In this document: piece after piece, positions 8,338 to 17,552 of the stretch
How positions within the stretch are numbered: position 1 is the stretch's first letter
Layout of the letters: the number at the start of each line of letters is the position of its first letter
NCBI RefSeq assembly: GCF_010634855.1
Contig: NZ_MWLQ01000026.1
Span: forward strand, 1 to 64,000
Direction of reading: 5' to 3'
Length of the DNA stretch: 64,000 bases
Source of the DNA: Microbacterium sp. B35-30
GTDB lineage: Bacteria > Actinomycetota > Actinomycetes > Actinomycetales > Microbacteriaceae
Notes under the pieces: model-generated
What the model saw: the letters and a program-made list of their open reading frames with translations, nothing else
Database searches by the model: none
What the model was told of the DNA's origin: nothing
Made by a program: the position numbers and the translations under genes

Positions 8338-9440
8338 CGCCACCGCTTCGCGTCGGTGTCGCCGGCGTCCACGGGCATGGCCGGAGTCACGTCGACGCCG
8401 TGCTCGCCCGCCCGGACCTCGAACTCGTCGCCGTCGCCGACCCCCGGGGCGGCGGCGACGTGCCACCTGGGACCGGGGTGTTCGCCGATGCGACGTCGAT
8501 GATCGAGGCCCTCGATCTCGACATCGTCGTGCTGAGCACGCCGATTCCCACCCACACCGAGCTCGCACGGCTCGCGCTCGCCCGCGGCGCCCACGTGCTG
8601 CTCGAGAAGCCGCCGGTGCCCTCGGTCGCCGATCACCATGCCCTCCTGAGTGCGGCGGATGCCGCCTCCCGCGCGGTGCAGGTCGGCTTCCAGTCGCTCG
8701 GCAGCGCGGGTGTTCCGGCGACCGCCGACGCCCTGGCATCCGGTGTCATCGGCGACCTCGTGCACGTCGGCGCGGTGGGCCAGTGGTCGCGGTCGGAGCA
8801 GTACTGGCGCCGCGCGCCGTGGGCCGGTCACCGTGAGCTCGACGGACGCCTGATCGCCGACGGCGTGGTGACGAATCCTCTCGCCCACGCCGTGGCCACG
8901 GCGTTCGCCGTCGCCGGAGCCGCGGCCCCGGAGGACGTCGTGGCGATCGACGCGGACCTGCGCCGGGCGAACGACATCGACACCGACGACACGTCGTCGC
9001 TGGTGATCGAGCTGCGCGACGGCACGCGCATCGCCGCAGGTCTTGCGGCCACCGCCGTCCGCCGGCAGGAGCCGTACGTGCTGGTACGCGGCACGCGCGG
9101 TTTCCTCGTGTATCTGTACACGCTCGACACGCTCCACGTCCATCGAGACGGCGCGGCGCTGCCCCGCGCCTACGCCTTCAACCGGACCTCGCTCCTCGAC
9201 GACCTCGCCGCCCACATCCACGACGGCAGCGACCTGCTCGCGCCGCTGCGCCGCACCGGCGCCTTCACCCGCGTGCTCGAGGATGTCGTCACCGGGCCAC
9301 CGGCTACCCCGATCCATCCCGGGCTCGTGCGTGTCGAGGCATCCGACGGTGAGACGTTCCGCACCGTGATCGGCGTCGAGGACGCCGTCGAACGCGTCGC
9401 CTGGGAGGGCCGCACGTTCCGCGACCTCGGTCTGCTCTGA
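8334..9440 (+). CDS. Gfo/Idh/MocA-family oxidoreductase
   Basis: 368 residues. The N-terminal Rossmann fold (VGVAGVHGHGRSHVDAV) binds NAD(P), and the EKPPVPS motif around residue 90 corresponds to the conserved EKP of the family. The C-terminal half is the alpha/beta substrate domain. Such enzymes oxidise or reduce sugars and inositols. It is translationally coupled (GTGA) to the LacI-DUF6807 gene and shares the sugar-transport cluster, so it likely acts on the imported sugar. Substrate not predictable from sequence alone. Confidence 0.88.
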   Translation: MTPPLRVGVAGVHGHGRSHVDAVLARPDLELVAVADPRGGGDVPPGTGVFADATSMIEALDLDIVVLSTPIPTHTELARLALARGAHVLLEKPPVPSVADHHALLSAADAASRAVQVGFQSLGSAGVPATADALASGVIGDLVHVGAVGQWSRSEQYWRRAPWAGHRELDGRLIADGVVTNPLAHAVATAFAVAGAAAPEDVVAIDADLRRANDIDTDDTSSLVIELRDGTRIAAGLAATAVRRQEPYVLVRGTRGFLVYLYTLDTLHVHRDGAALPRAYAFNRTSLLDDLAAHIHDGSDLLAPLRRTGAFTRVLEDVVTGPPATPIHPGLVRVEASDGETFRTVIGVEDAVERVAWEGRTFRDLGLL

Positions 9441-9446
9441 CCCGCA

Positions 9447-9517
9447 CCCCGCGCGGAAATCCACCCTCTCGCGGTTCCACGACGCAAGGAATCGCGAAAG
9501 GGTATGGTTCCGCGGGG
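9447..9517. terminator. Bidirectional hairpin between convergent genes
   Basis: A long imperfect inverted repeat: outer arms 9447-9458 and 9508-9517, inner arms around 9461-9477 and 9488-9504, with a short loop near 9480-9487. It fills the 83-bp gap between the convergent dehydrogenase and LacI genes and could terminate both. Confidence 0.6.
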
Positions 9518-9523
9518 ACGGGG

Positions 9524-10573
9524 TCAGGCGCTGCCGCGGGGGCCGACGCCGATGATCGCGGACGCGTCGTCGTCCACCGCGGCGGTGGAGTTCCGCGCCA
9601 CGAGCGGCGAGGACTCGTAGAGCCGGTGGGTCGGGGCGCCGGGGTCGTCGAGCTGCCACATCAGCAGCTGCACAGCCGCCCGCCCCTGCTGGTGCGGACG
9701 CTGCTGCAGGGTGGTGAGCGAGAACATCTCGGCGTAGGGGTGATCGTCGATGCCGACCACACTCAATCGCTCGGGAACGCGGATGCCGAGCCGCCGCGCT
9801 GCGATGATCGCGCCGACCGCCGCCTCGTCGCACACGCCGACGATCGCCGTGGGGCGCGTGCGGCGATCGCCCAGCACTTCGACCGCGGCCCGGTAGCCAC
9901 CCGGCATGGTGGCCTCGGAATGGACATGACGGACGGATGCCTCGAGCCCGGCGTCGCGCATGGCGCTGCGATAGCCGTCCAGCCGGCGACCGTCGCCGAA
10001 GCTCGTCCGGCGCCCGTCGGGGTCGCCGCCGAGGAAGACGATCTCGCGGTGACCCAATCCGATGAGATGCTCGGTGGCGATGCGGGCAGCCGCCTGGTCG
10101 TCGATCGACACCGCGTTCGTGCCGACCTCGTACCCGCCGACGGCGACCACGGGCTTGCCGAAGGCGACCAGCTGCTCGAGCTCGCGCGCGCTCGGCTCGA
10201 TCCCCACAGCGATCAGCCCGTCGAACCTCTTTCTCGCGAGGAAGTGCTCGAACATCTCCCGCCGTGCGGCGGAGTCGGGAGGCGCGCCGTAGAGCGCCAG
10301 GTCGAACCTGCGCTCGAGCAGCGCGTCCTGGATTCCCTCGAGCACCTGGGCGAAGAACCACCGGTCGAGTGAGGGCATCACGACGCCGACGGTCTGGGTG
10401 CGGCCGGTCACGAGACTGACCGCGCTCGTCGTGGGGACGTAGCCCAGGGCGGCTGCGGCATCCCTCACGCGCTCGCGCGTCGCCGCCGAGACATAGCCCG
10501 AGCCGGTGAGCGCACGGGACGCCGTCGACTTCGAGACGCCTGCCGCGCGAGCCACCTCGGAGATGCCCGCCAT
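9524..10573 (-). CDS. LacI-family transcriptional regulator of ABC operon 2
   Basis: 349 residues: helix-turn-helix (ISEVARAAGVSKSTASRAL) followed by a sugar-binding core with the usual SVVGIDDHPYAEMFSLTTL segment. The ATG at 10573 has GGAGGGGAGGAGG upstream. It is divergent from the second sugar ABC operon, and palindromes GGAACCGGTTCC and GGAATCGGTTCC lie in the shared intergenic region, so it probably represses both itself and the transporter in the absence of the sugar. Confidence 0.93.
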   Translation of the reverse strand: MAGISEVARAAGVSKSTASRALTGSGYVSAATRERVRDAAAALGYVPTTSAVSLVTGRTQTVGVVMPSLDRWFFAQVLEGIQDALLERRFDLALYGAPPDSAARREMFEHFLARKRFDGLIAVGIEPSARELEQLVAFGKPVVAVGGYEVGTNAVSIDDQAAARIATEHLIGLGHREIVFLGGDPDGRRTSFGDGRRLDGYRSAMRDAGLEASVRHVHSEATMPGGYRAAVEVLGDRRTRPTAIVGVCDEAAVGAIIAARRLGIRVPERLSVVGIDDHPYAEMFSLTTLQQRPHQQGRAAVQLLMWQLDDPGAPTHRLYESSPLVARNSTAAVDDDASAIIGVGPRGSA

Positions 10574-10617
10574 CGGATCCTCCTCCCCTCCGACGACACC
10601 GCCGTCGTCTGGATTGT

Positions 10618-10629
10618 GGAACCGGTTCC
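10618..10629. promoter_or_regulatory. LacI-type operator O1
   Basis: GGAACCGGTTCC, a perfect 12-bp palindrome 45 bp upstream of the LacI start. Position and CG centre fit autoregulation by that LacI protein. Confidence 0.65.
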
Positions 10630-10705
10630 GGGCCTCATTGTGCCGTGATCGCCTCGCGGATGCCACCCCGGTTGACCGCGTTTACCGAGTTGTGATCCGG
10701 GGACG

Positions 10706-10752
10706 TTGTGTCGCCCTGCGGCATCCCCTACCGTGAATATGGAATCGGTTCC
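10706..10752 (+). promoter_or_regulatory. Promoter and operator O2 of ABC operon 2
   Basis: TTGTGT (10706-10711), 17-nt spacer, TACCGT (10729-10734); start expected near 10741. GGAATCGGTTCC (10741-10752), close to O1, sits on the predicted start site. Centres of O1 and O2 are 123 bp apart, so DNA looping between them is possible. Confidence 0.6.
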
Positions 10753-10816
10753 CGATCCATACGAGCGGGGTGCGCAATGCGTGCGGCTCCGCGACTCGAA
10801 GAGGAGGCAGACGAAC

Positions 10817-12160
10817 ATGACTGCACTGCGATCACGTCGTCGACACGGCTACATCGCGCTGGGGCTCGCCACCGTCGCGGCACTGACTCTCGCGGGCTGC
10901 GCCGAGGGCGGAGACGAGGGCGACGCGGGTGACGGCTCGCTCGAAGGCGAGACCGTCGAGATCTCCGGCGGCATCACCGGCTCTGAAGCTGACAACCTGC
11001 AGAAGTCGTTCGACGAGTTCACCGCCGACACCGGCATCGAAGTGGTGTACACCGGCGACAAGGGGTTCGAGGGCAACATCGTGACGAAGGTCGCCGGTGG
11101 CTCCGCGCCCGACATCGCGATCGTGCCTCAGCCCGGGCTGTTCCGCTCGCTCGTCGAGACCGGCGAGGTGCAGGAGGGGACCGAAGAGGTCTCGGCCAAC
11201 GTCGACGAATACTGGGCCCCCGCCTGGAAGGACTACGGCTCGGTCGACGGCACGTTCTACGCCGCGCCGATGCTCGCGAACCTCAAGGGCTACGTGTACT
11301 ACTCGCCGGCGAGCTTCGAGGAGTGGGGCGTCGAGATCCCCACGACCTGGGAAGAGCTGCTGGAACTCACCGCGACGATCCAGGAGCAGACCGGTACGGC
11401 GCCGTGGTGCGCCGGGTTCTCGTCCGAGGCCGCGTCCGGATGGCCGGGCACGGACTGGATCGAAGACCTCGTGCTTCGTCAGTCTGGTGCCGAGGTGTAC
11501 AACAGCTGGGCTGCGGGCGACGTCGAGTTCACCGACCCCGACATCGAGGCCGCGTTCGACGAGGTCGCGAAGATCCTGCTCGACCCGAAGTACGTCAACG
11601 CCGGGTTCGGAGACGTGAAGAGCATCAACTCGACCGCCTTCGGCGACCCCATCGCCGCAGCCGTCGCCAACGGATCGTGCGCGCTGACGCACCAGGCGTC
11701 GTTCCTCACCGCGAACTTCCTCGCGGTGCAGACGGCCGAGGGTGCGACACCCGACGTGGCCGAGGACGGCGACGTCTACGCGTTCCTCATGCCGGGATTC
11801 GAGGGTGAGCCCTTCTCGGTCTCGGGCGGAGGCGAGTTCGTGACGGTCTTCTCGGACGACGCCGCGACGCAGGCAGTCGCGGAGTACATGTCGACACCGG
11901 AATGGGCCGACGCGCGCGTCGCTCTCGGTGGCGCCATCTCGGCCAACACCGGCGCCGACCCGTCGCTTGCCTCGAGCAAGTTCCTCACCGACGCCATGAC
12001 GATCGTGCAGGACCCCGAGACGGTGTTCGGCTACGACGCCTCCGACCTGATGCCGGCGACCGTCGGCTCGGGATCGTTCTGGCGGGGCATGGTCGACTGG
12101 ATCGACGGAAAGCCGACGCCGCAGGTCCTGGAAGACATCCAGGCAGGCTACGAGAACTGA
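10817..12160 (+). CDS. Carbohydrate-binding lipoprotein (system 2)
   Basis: 447 residues. Lipoprotein signal with LAGC (Cys28) followed by a family-1 solute-binding domain (GSAPDIAIVPQPGLF, typical ligand-cleft strand). The motif arrangement and long permease partner resemble alpha-glucoside-type binding proteins, an inference only. The ATG at 10817 follows GAGGAGG with 9-nt spacing. First gene of the operon; the hairpin after it may keep permease expression lower than binding-protein expression. Confidence 0.93.
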   Translation: MTALRSRRRHGYIALGLATVAALTLAGCAEGGDEGDAGDGSLEGETVEISGGITGSEADNLQKSFDEFTADTGIEVVYTGDKGFEGNIVTKVAGGSAPDIAIVPQPGLFRSLVETGEVQEGTEEVSANVDEYWAPAWKDYGSVDGTFYAAPMLANLKGYVYYSPASFEEWGVEIPTTWEELLELTATIQEQTGTAPWCAGFSSEAASGWPGTDWIEDLVLRQSGAEVYNSWAAGDVEFTDPDIEAAFDEVAKILLDPKYVNAGFGDVKSINSTAFGDPIAAAVANGSCALTHQASFLTANFLAVQTAEGATPDVAEDGDVYAFLMPGFEGEPFSVSGGGEFVTVFSDDAATQAVAEYMSTPEWADARVALGGAISANTGADPSLASSKFLTDAMTIVQDPETVFGYDASDLMPATVGSGSFWRGMVDWIDGKPTPQVLEDIQAGYEN

Positions 12161-12172
12161 CGCACCGCACCT

Positions 12173-12216
12173 CGGTGCCGGGTCTACACGCTCCTCGCCG
12201 AGCGGACCCGGCACCG
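12173..12216 (+). terminator. Intercistronic hairpin after binding-protein gene
   Basis: CGGTGCCGGGTC (12173-12184) and its exact complement (12205-12216) enclose a 20-nt loop. Located between binding protein and permease genes, where partial termination or mRNA stabilisation commonly sets unequal expression. Confidence 0.55.
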
Positions 12217-12257
12217 GGGTGACGTCATCCGTCGGCGTCGACGGGGGAAGGCAGAAC

Positions 12258-13598
12258 ATGTCTCAGACCGCAACATCGGCGGAGCAGGCGAAGGCGACGC
12301 CGCCGCCCGAAAGAGGCGGCAACAAGCCGCCGTCGCGCGCGACGACGCGCATCGTGGTCACGATCGGCTTCATCCTGATCGCCGCCCTCGTCGTCTTCCT
12401 GTTCCTGAGCCCGCCCGACCCTGACGCACCGCCCACGTCGCTGGGGTTCTCGTTCAACTCGTTCTTCCAGTGGATCGGCAACCTGGGCCCGCTCGTCCAG
12501 ATTCCGATCGTCCTGCTGGTCTTCGGCGTGGTGGTCGCGGTCCTCCTGGTGCTCATCGAGTACGCGCCCCGCAAGGGCACGGGCTACTTCTGGCTGCGAC
12601 TGGTCTCGTGCTTCGCGATCCCGGTGCTGGCGTTCATGATGCTGCGGCCGTACCAGAACGCGGTCATCTACGTGATCCCCATCGCGCTCATCGCGGGCGG
12701 GCTGCTCTTCTACGCCGACTACCGGGCGCGCGAAGGTGCGGGGTATCTGTACCAGCTGACGCTGTTCCTGGCGCCCGCGGCGATCCTGATCCTGATCGGC
12801 CTCATCTACCCGTCGATCGCCACGATCATCCAGTCGTTCTTCGACAAGACCGGCGAGAACTTCGTCGGCATGGAGAACTACGTCTGGGCCTTCACGAACC
12901 CCCAGGGGTTCTGGTCGATCATCAACACGCTGATCTGGGCGATCTTCGCGCCCATCTTCGCGACGATCGTCGGGCTCGCGTACGCCGCGTTCATGGAGCG
13001 TGCGCGCGGTGACCGGTTCCTCAAGATCCTGGTGTTCATCCCCTTCGCGATCGCCCCGGTCAGCATCAGCCTCATCTGGAAGTTCGTCTACGACTACCGG
13101 CAGGGTGAGCAGATCGGACTTCTCAACGCGGTCGTCGTCGCCTTCGGCGGAGACCCGGTGAGGTGGCTGGACGTCTGGCCGCTCGTGAACACGTTCTGCC
13201 TGCTCTTCGCCTTCGTGTGGGCCCAGACCGGTTTCGCGATGGTGGTCCTGTCGGCCGCCATCAAGGCGGTGCCGGCCGAGCAGATGGAGGCCGCGCAGCT
13301 CGACGGCACCAACGCGTGGCAGCGGTTCACCAACGTCACCGTGCCGGGAATCCGCACCGCGATCGTCATCGTTCTCACGACGATCACGATCTCTGCACTC
13401 AAGCTGTACGACATCGTGGCGGTGATGACCGGCGGCCGGTCGAACTCGACGGTGCTGGGCTTCGAGATGGTCAACCAGCAGCAGCGCTTCCAGAGCTACG
13501 GGCACGCGGCAGCGCTTGCGGTGCTGATCTTCGTGTTCGTCACGCCGCTGATCATCTACAACGTCAGACAGCTCCGCCGGCAGAGGGAGGTGCGGTGA
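12258..13598 (+). CDS. Sugar ABC transporter permease with N-terminal membrane extension (system 2)
   Basis: 446 residues, about 140 longer than a minimal MalF-type permease. Extra hydrophobic segments lie at about residues 33-50, 75-98, 110-128 and 132-150, before the core six-helix permease domain with EAA loop (MEAAQLDGTNAWQRF). Similar long permeases occur in AglF-like systems. The ATG at 12258 follows GGGGGAAGG. It ends in a TGATG overlap with the next permease. Confidence 0.92.
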   Translation: MSQTATSAEQAKATPPPERGGNKPPSRATTRIVVTIGFILIAALVVFLFLSPPDPDAPPTSLGFSFNSFFQWIGNLGPLVQIPIVLLVFGVVVAVLLVLIEYAPRKGTGYFWLRLVSCFAIPVLAFMMLRPYQNAVIYVIPIALIAGGLLFYADYRAREGAGYLYQLTLFLAPAAILILIGLIYPSIATIIQSFFDKTGENFVGMENYVWAFTNPQGFWSIINTLIWAIFAPIFATIVGLAYAAFMERARGDRFLKILVFIPFAIAPVSISLIWKFVYDYRQGEQIGLLNAVVVAFGGDPVRWLDVWPLVNTFCLLFAFVWAQTGFAMVVLSAAIKAVPAEQMEAAQLDGTNAWQRFTNVTVPGIRTAIVIVLTTITISALKLYDIVAVMTGGRSNSTVLGFEMVNQQQRFQSYGHAAALAVLIFVFVTPLIIYNVRQLRRQREVR

Positions 13599-14575
13599 TG
13601 ACCGCCGTCGACTCCAAGACGACCCCGCAACTCGACAGGGCGGCCGCGCGCAAGATCGCGCGCGAGACTCGTCGCAACGAGGCGCAGGCGCAGAAACGCA
13701 TGACGTCGCCCGTGGCGACGGTGATCGCCGTCGCGATCGCCTTCCTGTGGACGATCCCGACGCTCGGGCTGCTCATCACATCGTTCCGTCCAGGCGCGGA
13801 TTCCGCGTCCTCCGGCTGGTGGACGGTGTTCACCAACCCCGACTTCACCCTCGGGAACTACGAGGCTGCCCTCACCTCCGGCGGCACGGCCTTGACGCTC
13901 GGCGAGTCGTTCCTGAACTCGCTCGCGATCACGATCCCCGTCACGATCTTCGCCCTCGCGATCGCGTCGCTGGCCGCCTATGCGTTCGCGTGGATGGACT
14001 TCAGGGGACGCGGCGTGCTGTTCGTGGCGGTCTTCGCGCTGCAGATCGTGCCCATCCAGATGGCGCTGGTGCCGCTGCTGAGCCTGTTCTCGCGCGGGCT
14101 GGAGATCGGCGACGTCGCGGTCTTCCCGGGCCTCGAGATGCGCGAGATCGATCACAGCTTCGCGACGATGTGGATCGCGCACGTCATCTTCGCCCTGCCG
14201 CTGGCGATCTTCCTGCTGTACAACTTCATCGCCGAGATCCCTTCGGACGTGATCGAAGCGGCGCGGGTGGACGGGGCGGGCCACGGCCAGATCTTCTTCC
14301 GCATCATCCTGCCGTTGGCGACCCCGGCGCTCGCGTCGTTCGCCATCCTGGAGTTCGTGTGGGTGTGGAACGACCTGCTCGTGGCGACGATTTTCGCGCC
14401 ATCCTCGTCGCTGCCGATGACGCAGACACTGAACTCCCTGTCCGGGTCGTGGGGCGATCAGTGGTTCCTGATCTCGGCGGGTGCGTTCCTCGTGCTGGCC
14501 GTGCCGCTCATCGTGTTCCTCTCGCTGCAGAGGTTCTTCGTGCGCGGCCTGATGGCGGGCGCGACGAAGGGCTGA
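13598..14575 (+). CDS. Sugar ABC transporter permease, MalG type (system 2)
   Basis: 325 residues, six predicted membrane helices, EAA loop IEAARVDGAGHGQIF. A basic, helical N-terminal tail of about 38 residues precedes the first helix. The stop of the upstream permease overlaps this ATG (TGATG) and AGGGAGG lies just before it, indicating coupled expression. No ATPase gene in the operon, as for system 1. Confidence 0.94.
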   Translation: MTAVDSKTTPQLDRAAARKIARETRRNEAQAQKRMTSPVATVIAVAIAFLWTIPTLGLLITSFRPGADSASSGWWTVFTNPDFTLGNYEAALTSGGTALTLGESFLNSLAITIPVTIFALAIASLAAYAFAWMDFRGRGVLFVAVFALQIVPIQMALVPLLSLFSRGLEIGDVAVFPGLEMREIDHSFATMWIAHVIFALPLAIFLLYNFIAEIPSDVIEAARVDGAGHGQIFFRIILPLATPALASFAILEFVWVWNDLLVATIFAPSSSLPMTQTLNSLSGSWGDQWFLISAGAFLVLAVPLIVFLSLQRFFVRGLMAGATKG

Positions 14576-14587
14576 CACACCACGGCG

Positions 14588-14633
14588 GACGGATGCCGCG
14601 CCCCGACGAGCGACGTCGGGCGCGGCATCCGTC
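14588..14633 (+). terminator. Terminator of ABC operon 2
   Basis: Arms of 20-21 nt starting GACGGATGCCGCGCC and ending in the complement at 14633, with a single bulged C and a short loop. It lies 13 nt after the last permease stop. Confidence 0.75.
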
Positions 14634-14650
14634 TGTCGGTGCCGCATCAG

Positions 14651-14656
14651 TACCCT
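14651..14656 (+). promoter_or_regulatory. Leaderless -10 box of P-type ATPase
   Basis: TACCCT ends 6 nt before the ATG at 14663, so transcription would start at or next to the start codon. No Shine-Dalgarno sequence is present. Confidence 0.5.
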
Positions 14657-14662
14657 GAACGC

Positions 14663-17146
14663 ATGGATGCCGCTCCCGACGCCTCGCTCTCGCCAGCGGC
14701 GGTCGATCCGGGCCTCACTGCCGCGGACGTCGCCGAACGGGTCGCCACCGGGCGCACCAATGCCTTCAGCCCCGACACGAGCCGGAGCGTCTGGACGATC
14801 GTGCGCGCGAACGTCTTCACCCTGTTCAACGGCATCGTCTTCGCCTGCTTCTTCGTGCTGTTCGTGCTGGGGCGCTGGCAGGATGCGCTGTTCGGACTCG
14901 CCGCGTTCGCGAACTCGATCATCGGCTGCGTGCAGGAGTTCCGCGCGAAGGCTGCGCTGGACCGCCTCGCCCTCCTCAGCGCATCGCAGTCGCGGGTGCG
15001 CCGGGGCGGGGCCGAGGTCGAGGTCATGCCGGCTGACGTCGTCATCGACGACATCCTCATCCTCCGTGCCGGCGACCAGGTGTCGGCCGACGCGACGATG
15101 ATCGACTCGCGCGCCCTGCAGATCGATGAGTCGATGCTGACCGGGGAGTCCGACGCGGTTGACAAGCGGCCGGGCGACGAGGCGCTCTCGGGCTCGATCG
15201 TCGTCTCGGGAGAGGGCGCGGCGCGCGTGACGCGGGTCGGTGCCGACTCGTACGCGAACTGGTTCGCGGGGGAGGCGAAGCGGTTCTCGCTGGTCGCCTC
15301 GGAGGTGCGCAGCTCGGTCGATCGCGTCCTGAAGTGGATGAGCTGGATCATCGGTCCGGTCGGCCTGCTCGTGCTGAATGCGCAGATGATGGTCGCCGGC
15401 GGGTGGGTCCACGCGTGGCAGAGCGGCGCCTGGGTGGACGCGGTCGTGAACACCATCGCGGCACTGACCGCCATGATCCCGCTCGGTCTCGTCCTGATCA
15501 CATCGATCACGTTCGCGGTGGGGGCGGCGAAGCTCGCCGGTCAGCAGGTGCTGGTCAACGAGCTTCCCGCGGTCGAGGGGCTGGCCCGCGTCGACGTCAT
15601 CTGCCTCGACAAGACGGGCACGCTGACGGCAGGCGAGATCGCCTTCGACGCGCTGCAGGCGATGCCGGCTGCCGCACCCGGCATCGAGGCCGTGCTCGCG
15701 TGGTACGGCGCGGCACCCGACGCGAACGCCACGGCGCGCTGCCTGCGCGAACCGTTCCCCGTCGGCGTCGCCCTCGCCCCGTCGGCCTACATCCCGTTCT
15801 CGTCGGCCCGCAAGTGGAGCGCGGTCTCGTTCACGGAGGGGCCGGTCGGCACCTGGGTGCTCGGCGCACCCGAGATGGTCTTCGGCGATGCCGCGACGGA
15901 TGCTGCCACCGACCTCGGACGGGTCGTCACCGCGCTCGCCTCCTCCGGCCGTCGCACGCTCGTCCTCGCGCACTCGGCTGCGGTCCTCACCGACGAGGAT
16001 GCCGAGGCGGAGCGCCTGCCTCCTGCACTCGCCCCGGCCGCGGTCGTCACGTTCCGCGAACAGGTGCGGGAAGACGCCGCGCAGACGCTGGCCTATTTCG
16101 CGCAGCAAGGGGTCGGCATCCGTGTGATCTCGGGCGACAATCCCCGCACGGTCGCGGCGATCGCGCGAGAGGTCGGGCTGGACGTCCCCGAAGGGTTCGA
16201 CGCGCGCAGCCTTCCCGACGACGAAGCGGCGCTGGCGGACGTGCTCGAGCGCAACCTCGTGTTCGGCCGGGTGACACCGGAGCAGAAGAAGCGGATGGTA
16301 CTGGCGCTCCAGTCCCGGGGTCACACGGTGGCGATGACCGGCGACGGCGTCAACGACGCACTCGCCATCAAGGCCGCCGATCTCGGCATCGCCATGAACT
16401 CGGGCGCGGCGGCCACGAAGGCCGTGGCGCGCCTCGTGCTGCTCGACGGCCGGTTCTCGCATCTTCCGGACGTCGTCGCCGAAGGACGCCAGGTCATCGC
16501 GAACATCGAGCGGGTGTCGATGCTGTTCCTGACGAAGACGGCGTACGCGACAGGGCTGGCGGTGCTGTTCGGCGCCCTCGTTCTCGAGTTCCCGTTCCTC
16601 CCGCGGCAGCTGTCGATCACCGACGGCCTGACCATCGGCATCCCGGCGTTCTTCCTGGCGCTGCTGCCCAACACGCAGCGTTACGTCCCGGGTTTCCTGC
16701 GTCGTTCGCTGGCGTTCGCGATTCCCGCCGGTGCGGTCATCGCCGTGTCGCTGACGCTCTACACGCTCGCGGCGATGCAGCTCGGCGTGAGCGAGCCGGA
16801 ACTGCGGACGGGCTCGACGATCATCCTCGCCGTCGTGGGCATCTGGGTGCTCACCGTGCTGTCGCGCCCCATCACCCGCTTCAAGGCGCTCGTGATCGGC
16901 GCGATGTTCATCGCGCTCGTCGCGGTGTTCACCGTGCCGCTCCTCACCGAGTTCTTCCAGCTGGTGGATCCGGGCGAGGATGCGGCCTGGCTCGTGGCGG
17001 TGGTGACGGTGCTGACCATCGGGGCCATCGAGATCGTGCGGTTCTTCCACCGCCGGTATGTCGAGCGAGATCTCGCCGGCGGAGGGTCAGGCGTTGGCGC
17101 GCCGGTCGCGGGTGAACCGGCGGGAACCCGGCGGCGCCCAGAGTAG
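14663..17146 (+). CDS. P-type cation-transporting ATPase, CtpE-like
   Basis: 827 residues. Actuator motif LTGES, phosphorylation motif DKTGTLT (D316), hinge motif TGDGVND and a C-terminal set of membrane helices mark a P-type ATPase. N-terminal segments (GLTAADVAERVATGRTN, IVRANVFTLFNG) resemble mycobacterial CtpE, reported as a calcium transporter. Unusual: the membrane-helix-4 motif, normally PEGL with an ion-binding Glu, reads PLGL here (L274). That may alter ion choice. Start at 14663 is supported by a leaderless -10 box. The 3' end overlaps a convergent membrane-protein gene by 60 bp. Confidence 0.9.
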   Translation: MDAAPDASLSPAAVDPGLTAADVAERVATGRTNAFSPDTSRSVWTIVRANVFTLFNGIVFACFFVLFVLGRWQDALFGLAAFANSIIGCVQEFRAKAALDRLALLSASQSRVRRGGAEVEVMPADVVIDDILILRAGDQVSADATMIDSRALQIDESMLTGESDAVDKRPGDEALSGSIVVSGEGAARVTRVGADSYANWFAGEAKRFSLVASEVRSSVDRVLKWMSWIIGPVGLLVLNAQMMVAGGWVHAWQSGAWVDAVVNTIAALTAMIPLGLVLITSITFAVGAAKLAGQQVLVNELPAVEGLARVDVICLDKTGTLTAGEIAFDALQAMPAAAPGIEAVLAWYGAAPDANATARCLREPFPVGVALAPSAYIPFSSARKWSAVSFTEGPVGTWVLGAPEMVFGDAATDAATDLGRVVTALASSGRRTLVLAHSAAVLTDEDAEAERLPPALAPAAVVTFREQVREDAAQTLAYFAQQGVGIRVISGDNPRTVAAIAREVGLDVPEGFDARSLPDDEAALADVLERNLVFGRVTPEQKKRMVLALQSRGHTVAMTGDGVNDALAIKAADLGIAMNSGAAATKAVARLVLLDGRFSHLPDVVAEGRQVIANIERVSMLFLTKTAYATGLAVLFGALVLEFPFLPRQLSITDGLTIGIPAFFLALLPNTQRYVPGFLRRSLAFAIPAGAVIAVSLTLYTLAAMQLGVSEPELRTGSTIILAVVGIWVLTVLSRPITRFKALVIGAMFIALVAVFTVPLLTEFFQLVDPGEDAAWLVAVVTVLTIGAIEIVRFFHRRYVERDLAGGGSGVGAPVAGEPAGTRRRPE

Positions 17147-17524
17147 GACCACGACGATCACCTCTACCGCGAGCTGCACAGCGGTGCTCCAGTCCCAGCC
17201 GTCGGTCGTGGCGATCGTCGCGGCGTTGAGTGCGATGAGGATGCTGAGGTACACCGTCGCGAGCACGCGCGACAGCCGGCTGCCGCGGCTCAGTCCGGAC
17301 GCGACGGCCACGAGGAGGAGGCCGAAGAGGATGACCGCCGCGCCGAGCAGCGACACAGGCAGCACGTCGGCGCGAGCCACCTGATAGCGGCTGAGCAGGA
17401 TCAGGATGCCGAGCAGCACGTTCGCGAACGCACTGACGTAGACGGCGACCACGGCGATGGTGACGGCGATGGTGACGGGTCTGCCGGCGGCCGAGGCCGT
17501 GCGCGGGGGGATATCGTCGGTCAC
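17087..17524 (-). CDS. Small four-helix integral membrane protein, function unknown
   Basis: 145 residues with predicted membrane helices at about residues 18-40, 48-72, 80-98 and 105-127, and a basic C-terminal tail (PGSRRFTRDRRANA). I do not recognise a family. The GTG at 17524 lies 6 nt after TACAGT, a leaderless arrangement; longer upstream readings use low-quality codons. Convergent with, and overlapping, the P-type ATPase gene. Confidence 0.7.
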   Translation of the reverse strand: MTDDIPPRTASAAGRPVTIAVTIAVVAVYVSAFANVLLGILILLSRYQVARADVLPVSLLGAAVILFGLLLVAVASGLSRGSRLSRVLATVYLSILIALNAATIATTDGWDWSTAVQLAVEVIVVVLLWAPPGSRRFTRDRRANA

Positions 17525-17530
17525 GCGCTC

Positions 17531-17536
17531 ACTGTA
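17531..17536 (-). promoter_or_regulatory. Leaderless -10 box of small membrane protein
   Basis: Minus-strand TACAGT, 6 nt before the GTG at 17524. Confidence 0.45.
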
Positions 17537-17552
17537 GCGGGCGCGGCCCGCG

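Noticed and set aside
13556..17050. Minus-strand open frame of over 1100 codons
   Set aside because: It opposes a P-type ATPase and a permease with clear motifs and has an Arg/His/Asp-rich composition typical of antisense frames at high GC.
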